From Rugalucina vietnamica (taxonomy: Eukaryota > Mollusca > Bivalvia > Lucinida > Lucinidae): DNA of 64,000 nt. Positions within the stretch are counted from its first letter, which is position 1, and the number at the start of each line of letters is the position of its first letter. The notes beneath the pieces are model-generated. The model ran no database searches. It saw only the letters and a list, made by a program, of their open reading frames with translations, and was not told the DNA's origin. This document shows, in pieces, positions 58,605 to 64,000 of this stretch. The position numbers and the translations under genes are program-made. Location: NCBI GenBank assembly GCA_964017185.1, contig OZ024876.1, positions 28,674,278-28,738,277 on the forward strand. The letters run 5' to 3'.

Positions 58605-58690
58605 TGTGGGATTTGAACGCACGTTTGTCAATCACATTTGGATAAATTATTTGCGTCTTTAACCACTCGGCCTTGTCATTTGGGCCTCTT
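58605..58690 (-). tRNA. tRNA-Leu/Ser-like pseudogene or SINE head
   Basis: On the minus strand GGCCGAGTGGTTAA matches the A box and D-arm of class II (Leu or Ser) tRNAs, and GTGCGTTCAAATCCCAC matches a T-arm with one mismatch in the stem. The acceptor strands do not pair well and the anticodon arm cannot be folded convincingly, so this is probably a dead tRNA or a tRNA-derived SINE. Confidence 0.4.
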
Positions 58691-59185
58691 TGTATTATGG
58701 AAAGATTATAATTCTGTGATAGAAGCAGGTATGTGTTTGGTATTTTAATTAATTCAATAATTAATTTATAGTGTATTCATTTATATTTACGTGTCACTCG
58801 CAGTGTCAAGGACATAGAAAGCATTCATGGACGTGGAAGAACTTATTAGTTGTTCCCCTTGGAAAAACTCACTATTTTCATACACAGTTACTTCCCTTGG
58901 AAAAACGTTTTATATACGTTTTATAAATACCTTAATATGTTTGTCAAGATAATATGTCATTCCAGGCTGAACATAAACCAGAATGCTAATTCAATAGATA
59001 TTAGCTTAAGCTCCTGACATTTTGATATATTACATCTATGTATATCATTTACTTTCTTTGTAACAGCTTATTTCATGTACACCGTTTACTTGAAATATTC
59101 TCAGCAATATAACTGCTATGGAGTTCATGCACTTTTCGCCAGTCACGATAGTCAAACCGATCAGGTGGGCTATATTCCCTTACTC

Positions 59186-59298
59186 GTTTTTGTTCTCATA
59201 GGACACCAGACGATTAAGGCAGAGTTTCCATTTTTGTTCTCACAGGACACCAAGTGGATTCTCTAAAAGCTTACTGCTTTTGTCCCCACGGGACACCC
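59186..59298 (+). repeat. Three spaced copies of a 21-bp word in the putative LTR
   Basis: TTTTGTTCTCATAGGACACC (59187), TTTTGTTCTCACAGGACACC (59232) and TTTTGTCCCCACGGGACACC (59278) are spaced about 45 bp apart. Each carries an internal GTCCCACGGGAC-like imperfect palindrome. Repeated words of this kind inside U3 often bind transcription factors. Confidence 0.6.
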
Positions 59299-59612
59299 AA
59301 GTAGTAGCTTTTTCTAAATTCTAAATTATAGAGTTTAATTACTATTCCCCGGCATCCAGTCAGGGGATTTAATCTTAGAAAGTGCATTTACTTTTTCTAA
59401 GTTCTAACATTTCTCATAACCATTTTCCTTTTGTAAATAAACATAGTAAAATTTGTCCATCTTGTATTCTCCGAAAACCATATCCAGAGATTCGAACCTG
59501 ATCTCATACAAACCTAATACTTTCCGGTATTCTGTCGCTACGACCGTCCGTCCGTCCGTCTGTCTTCGACTCAGGGAAAGTCCATAAACAAAAACACAAC
59601 GCGAAGTACACC

Positions 59613-59659
59613 GTAGACCTGGTTAGCAAAGCAGATACTGCATGCTTAGCCTGGTCTAC
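59613..59659 (+). other. Leader hairpin upstream of the gag start
   Basis: GTAGACCTGGTTAGCA pairs with TGCTTAGCCTGGTCTAC, with a few mismatches, around a 14-nt loop. A second smaller palindrome TGGTCAGCCGTGACCA follows at about 59671-59686. Position between LTR and gag suits an RNA structure used in packaging or dimerisation, but this is inference. Confidence 0.5.
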
Positions 59660-59790
59660 TATTACAGAATTGGTCAGCCGTGACCAGGATATGGTTCAAT
59701 CGGATATTACAAGCAATATCAATATTAAACTTCAAGTACTAACTTTATCAAAAAGTCATCACTGTGATATAAAGCCAATACGGTTTCAAA

Positions 59791-62700
59791 ATGTTTGCAA
59801 ATACAAATCAGTTTGACTTCAATGAAGAATATTATAGCAATGACCTAGGCAGTCTTTACCCTGCAATCACAAACTTAAGCAGTGGGAATATGGCTGGAAT
59901 GGGTAGCTATAGTTACGATCAAAGATCCATCTTTGACCCATTAACAATAAATCCCCAAGCAACATCCACACCTGCCAATGTACGCAGCCAATTAGTAAGT
60001 TGGGGTCCAATCACACACCTTTCACAAGGATCAGAAATGAGTTTCCAGACTTGCAGTAGCGGTTCATTTTCAGATCGTGAATTAGATCATAGCCTTTTCT
60101 CTGCTCAACCTCGCACAGAAAGCTATAGTACACAAGCTCAGTCTAATCATGGAAAAAATCCTAATTTACAAGTACCTGATACATACCAGTCTGCTCAGCA
60201 AATGAATACCCCTCAAGATCACATGCTGTTGCATTCACATCAGGATAGAACATTAGCTCCCACAAATTTAACACAAAGCAAAATAACAACTGATAGTGGC
60301 ATATGCATGTCTAATTCACAGCAAGAACAAATCAATGCTGACAGACTACAGGCACACTCATCAGCTAAAAATGTAACGAATGGACAGAATGATGGTATTT
60401 CTGTGGTAGAAGCTCAATTACAACAACAACTGAAGGAAATTCAAACTACTCTTCAGCATATTTCCCTTGTAAAACAAAAGCAGCAACAAAGCACTTCCCC
60501 AAATCAATCACATAGCTCTACACGCCAAACACGGGTTCAAATGTGCGAACAACAGCCTACCTCCCGCCTTCCAATGCCGGCAAAACAGACCCCTGTAGAG
60601 TGTTCGAGTACGCCAATATCTGAGGAAAGACAATATCATGATCCGACAATACGGCGCCCAGTTGGTTTACCCAGTCAATCACAGATGACGCTAGCAAATG
60701 CTACGGGATTCAATATAAATCAGCCACAATATACACAGCCTGGTGTTATGCCCCTTGGTACCACAAGTACACATGTACAGTCATCATCACCGGAAACTAT
60801 GCGGCAGTCACTTGTTGATCCATATCCACAACTCCAGACAATTCCCGCTCAGCAGTTGCAGCCTAGCCACGTTATTCACCAGCAAATGCAAGCGCCCTAC
60901 AACATAGCAGGTGTTCCTACATCAGTGTTAGCGCCTTACAACATGGCAGAAGTTCAGACATCAGCATTAGCGCCTCACAATATGATCACTGTACCAGCAA
61001 CTGTAGGCCAGCCTTTCGCTACAATGAATATCAATGGTAATCAGGTGAAACAAATGCCAAACTCGGAAAAGCCATACGTTATGCCAACAAACAACACTAT
61101 GTTTGCTGCCTCCAGCCAGGACAACGCTTCACAGAGAAGAATGCCCTACAAGAAGGAGATTCACCCTGACAACTTCGATGGATCTAACAAAACAGAGTGG
61201 TCTGATTACATCATACACTTTGAACAAGTTGCCAGCTGGAATGAATGGACAGATGCTCAGAAGGCGAAAATGTTAAGCATTCACCTGCGAGGAGAGGCAC
61301 AGAAACTGCTCACTGACTTAACAATGGCTCAACTTTCCAACTATGATACCATGAAGCAAATAATTACTGATAGGTATGCACCGAAGGAAAAAGATGTCGC
61401 CTACAGATGTCAGTTAAGATACAGAAAACGGGAAAAGGGAGAGAGCGTCTCTGACTATGGTCATCACTTGAGTAGACTTGCAAGGAAAGCGTACCCTAAT
61501 TTGACACTGAGTCAGCTAGAGATGTATGTCATTGATCAATTTATTACAGGCCTTGGGAATTATGAACTGCAAAAGCACGTACAATTCGGCCATCCAAAAT
61601 CGATGAATGCTGCTATCGGACTAGCAACAGAGTATGAGGCACTGGACGGGTCAGTTGACAGGGTGAGAAAGCCACATGTGTCCTCAGAGCAAATTGCACC
61701 GATAGTATCGAATGAAAATGATGTCCATCAAAGCATCACTCTCGACCAAATTGACAAACTGCTGGACAAGAAATTGAATACTTTGGCTCGCGAAGGGACC
61801 TATAGGAACAAATCACCAAACCCTGAACCAACTCATACTAGCAAAATGGCAACTGAACACAAAGAAAGTTCCACAAGTGAGCCTAAATCAGAAGAAACAA
61901 AGCAGGCTAAATTTTGTAATTACTGCAAGCGAAGGAATCATACTATCGAAGAATGTAGAACACGTCAATACAAGGAACGTAGAGTAGCTGAAAAACAAAC
62001 AGCACAACCAAAGAGTAATACGGCCTATGTCATCACACCTCAAGATTCACATATAACTACACCAGACATTGTCATCACTCCTGTTCATGATCCAGAGCCA
62101 CAACAAGCTCCTGGTACAGAAACAACAGAGAACCCGATTAAACAAGATAACACTGTCAATGAAAGTATACACGAACATCTCTTAAATCCAGTTGTCACCA
62201 GCCAAATTTATGATGATAACAATGAGATGAAGGTTGATATAGCGGCGACGTCTTGTTTGTACATAGATTCAGAGATGTTTGACACAAATGTGAAACTCTT
62301 GGTTGACACAGGGTCACCTTACTCTATCTTATCACAGAAACACTTTGAGAAACTACAACAAGAACACGATATTAAACTGTACAGTCATCCTATTAAACTT
62401 ACAGCTGCAGATGGAAGCAAGTTAGACATCAGTGGAAAAGTGACCATTAACTTTCGTACAATGGGTATCACCTATGAACAGGATTTTATCGTAGCGAGAA
62501 TTCAAGGTATAGTCGGTGTCTTAGGCATGGATTTCCTGACAAAATACGATGGTAGTATAAAGGTGCGTAAACAGACCCTCAAAACATCTAAAGGAAAATT
62601 AAAGTTGAATAAACAACCATCCACCATTGAAACATTCAATTATCAAATACAATACAGACCAGGCAGACAACACCAAAATGCTGACACCCTTTCACGAAAG

Positions 62701-64000
62701 CCGAACCGGAAATGCCCGAACACTTCATGTCCGGATTGCTATCCCTCAAGTGTAAATGTAGGTCAAGATGATAATGGAGAAGCCGATAGCTTGATGTTGG
62801 TCACTGCGACCAACAAGATCGAGGAATGTCCTTCCTACCAGTCACCTGCTACTTCTCCTAGTCTCGCGCCGGGGCCAGCTGTGCTGCAGCAAACTGATAG
62901 GGAGACAGCGAAGGTCGCTGACTCGACTCGAGGTAGATCACCTACCTATTGGTCACCTATCGGCCCACTCGTTCCTGAAACGAGAACGGAATTGTCGGAT
63001 AGAAGGGATAGCACCGCGAACTGGCTACCAACGTGGAGCCCATCTGAGTTGAGCAAAATGCAGTTAGATGATTCTTCCTTAAGCGTTATTCTCGAACGCA
63101 GGTTATGTAATGAGAAGCCAACGTTAGCTGAAATAGATCAAACTAACTACATAGCTAAGGCATTATGGTACCAGTGGAATGAACTTAAGGTGGTAGACGG
63201 AGTTCTTTATCGCAAGTGGTTAGACAAAAGAGGGAATTGTATTTATCAGGTGGTCGCACCAGAAACAATAAGGGACCTTATATTCGCAAACCTTCATTCA
63301 GCGCGAACAGCAGGTCATTTCGGTAGAGATCGCACCATCGAAAGTATTCAGCGTCGATTTTACTGGCCGGGTTATAGAAAAGACATAAACCGGTGGGTAA
63401 AGGAGTGTGACACTTGCGCACGGATAAAGCCTGGCCCAGGAAGAGGAAAGTCCGAACTTCGTCAGTTTCGCGTAAATGAAATTATGCGTTGCGTGGCCAT
63501 AGATATTTTTGGGCCTTTGCCTCTAACAGAGGACGGAAATGAGTATATAATCGTGCTCGGTGATTACTATTCGAAATGGGTAGATGCATGGGCAGTGCCC
63601 GACCACACTGCTCAGACTGTTGCGGACAAAGTGGTCGTAGAATTCTGTACAAAATTCGGTTGTCCGGGCCAAATTCATACCGATCAAGGCAGAGAATTTC
63701 AGTCTCAGTTGTTTAAACTGCTTTGTCAGAAGTTAGGGATACAACAAACGCGGACTGCGCCCTATCGGCCGAATTCGGACGGGTTAGTAGAGAGGTTTAA
63801 CCGTACACTCAAACAAATGCTTAGAGTCTTTTGTTCAGAGAATCCGAAAGATTGGGATGATCACCTGCCTTACTTACTCATGGCATACAGAGCATCAGAA
63901 CATAAAAGCACTGGTTGTACACCAAACTTACTGTTTCTCCAACGAGAAATTTCATGCCCTCTTGATCTTATGGTAGGACCACCACCAAATACGTTAGAGG
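59791..64000 (+). CDS. Gag-protease-integrase polyprotein with reverse transcriptase and RNase H deleted
   Basis: One frame stays open for 1403 codons to the window edge. Residues 1-450 are a Gln/Ser/Thr-rich extension containing three 12-13-residue repeats with APYNM-like starts (about 370-407). Residues 451-620 resemble a retrotransposon gag capsid domain. A CX2CX4HX4C knuckle lies at 709-722. The aspartic protease has LVDTGSPYS (active D839) and GVLGMDFL. At about residue 940-950 the text jumps to the end of an RNase H domain (YQIQYRPGRQHQNADTLSR), skipping reverse transcriptase. Integrase follows with an HHCC finger (H1169, H1176, C1206, C1209) and the catalytic D1238, D1298, E1334, the last two separated by 35 residues as in active enzymes. 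No stop or frameshift occurs. The frame could serve as a source of gag and integrase for other copies, or could be a recent deletion. Confidence 0.9.
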   Translation, partial: MFANTNQFDFNEEYYSNDLGSLYPAITNLSSGNMAGMGSYSYDQRSIFDPLTINPQATSTPANVRSQLVSWGPITHLSQGSEMSFQTCSSGSFSDRELDHSLFSAQPRTESYSTQAQSNHGKNPNLQVPDTYQSAQQMNTPQDHMLLHSHQDRTLAPTNLTQSKITTDSGICMSNSQQEQINADRLQAHSSAKNVTNGQNDGISVVEAQLQQQLKEIQTTLQHISLVKQKQQQSTSPNQSHSSTRQTRVQMCEQQPTSRLPMPAKQTPVECSSTPISEERQYHDPTIRRPVGLPSQSQMTLANATGFNINQPQYTQPGVMPLGTTSTHVQSSSPETMRQSLVDPYPQLQTIPAQQLQPSHVIHQQMQAPYNIAGVPTSVLAPYNMAEVQTSALAPHNMITVPATVGQPFATMNINGNQVKQMPNSEKPYVMPTNNTMFAASSQDNASQRRMPYKKEIHPDNFDGSNKTEWSDYIIHFEQVASWNEWTDAQKAKMLSIHLRGEAQKLLTDLTMAQLSNYDTMKQIITDRYAPKEKDVAYRCQLRYRKREKGESVSDYGHHLSRLARKAYPNLTLSQLEMYVIDQFITGLGNYELQKHVQFGHPKSMNAAIGLATEYEALDGSVDRVRKPHVSSEQIAPIVSNENDVHQSITLDQIDKLLDKKLNTLAREGTYRNKSPNPEPTHTSKMATEHKESSTSEPKSEETKQAKFCNYCKRRNHTIEECRTRQYKERRVAEKQTAQPKSNTAYVITPQDSHITTPDIVITPVHDPEPQQAPGTETTENPIKQDNTVNESIHEHLLNPVVTSQIYDDNNEMKVDIAATSCLYIDSEMFDTNVKLLVDTGSPYSILSQKHFEKLQQEHDIKLYSHPIKLTAADGSKLDISGKVTINFRTMGITYEQDFIVARIQGIVGVLGMDFLTKYDGSIKVRKQTLKTSKGKLKLNKQPSTIETFNYQIQYRPGRQHQNADTLSRKPNRKCPNTSCPDCYPSSVNVGQDDNGEADSLMLVTATNKIEECPSYQSPATSPSLAPGPAVLQQTDRETAKVADSTRGRSPTYWSPIGPLVPETRTELSDRRDSTANWLPTWSPSELSKMQLDDSSLSVILERRLCNEKPTLAEIDQTNYIAKALWYQWNELKVVDGVLYRKWLDKRGNCIYQVVAPETIRDLIFANLHSARTAGHFGRDRTIESIQRRFYWPGYRKDINRWVKECDTCARIKPGPGRGKSELRQFRVNEIMRCVAIDIFGPLPLTEDGNEYIIVLGDYYSKWVDAWAVPDHTAQTVADKVVVEFCTKFGCPGQIHTDQGREFQSQLFKLLCQKLGIQQTRTAPYRPNSDGLVERFNRTLKQMLRVFCSENPKDWDDHLPYLLMAYRASEHKSTGCTPNLLFLQREISCPLDLMVGPPPNTLE

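Larger units (their letters stand above)
58793..64000 (+). mobile_element. Ty3/Gypsy-type LTR retrotransposon, partial (runs off right edge)
   Basis: The coding region starts at 59791 and continues beyond the window. The upstream kilobase has properties of a 5' LTR and leader. It has a TGTCAC start candidate at 58793, three spaced copies of TTTTGTTCTCAYAGGACACC (59186-59298), AATAAA at 59436-59441, and a leader hairpin at 59613-59659. Sequence resembling the complement of a tRNA T-arm (AGAGATTCGAACCTGATC, about 59490) may mark the primer-binding region. The 3' LTR is outside the window, so LTR boundaries are provisional. The element lacks reverse transcriptase. Confidence 0.75.

Overview
The window is nuclear DNA of a metazoan, most likely a lophotrochozoan and probably a bivalve or other mollusc. 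It is AT-rich, its one host gene has long introns, and intergenic space is packed with palindromic non-autonomous transposons. The mollusc inference rests on repeat families I associate with bivalve genomes (AGCTCACCTGAGC-type elements, repeats ending in AAACAAACAAA tails, CCGGAAGT-bearing tandem repeats). No species can be named from this sequence. There are no bacterial features: no operons, no CRISPR array, no rRNA.

The only confidently identified host gene is Islet (LIM-homeodomain, ISL1/2 class) on the minus strand. Four coding exons can be assembled with matching splice phases: exon 1 (26989-27025, start codon), exon 2 (22696-22885, LIM1), exon 3 (19060-19403, LIM2 and an Asn-rich linker) and exon 4 (12025-12311, homeodomain). 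The C-terminal exon or exons are not found and should lie beyond the left edge, so positions 1-12024 are read as intron 4. A candidate promoter with a GC box and a TATA-like element lies about 210-245 bp upstream of the start codon. All introns carry miniature transposons. One sits 10 bp from the exon 4 splice donor, another 25 bp from the exon 3 acceptor, and two pairs of inverted repeats flank exon 3.

Upstream of Islet (about 27.3-45.8 kb) I see no supportable host gene, only dense repeats, including a pile-up of one palindromic family at 31.4-34.5 kb. From 45.8 kb rightward the window is dominated by larger mobile elements: a 5'-truncated non-LTR retrotransposon fragment (45.8-46.6 kb, minus); a tandem array with a period of about 345 bp, split by a 3.9-kb foldback element with 1.06-kb arms, CAC termini and a 5-bp CTGAG target duplication (47377-51295); a frameshifted non-LTR retrotransposon (about 51.9-54.25 kb, plus); and a long-terminal-inverted-repeat DNA transposon carrying a broken MADF/SANT-like gene (55.2-58.3 kb), itself interrupted by an AGCTCACCTGAGC element.

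The last 4.2 kb is the gag-pol reading frame of a Ty3/Gypsy-type LTR retrotransposon that runs off the right edge. It is open for 1403 codons and has gag, a zinc knuckle, protease and integrase, but reverse transcriptase and almost all of RNase H are missing in frame. This and the CAC-ended foldback element are the most unusual objects here.
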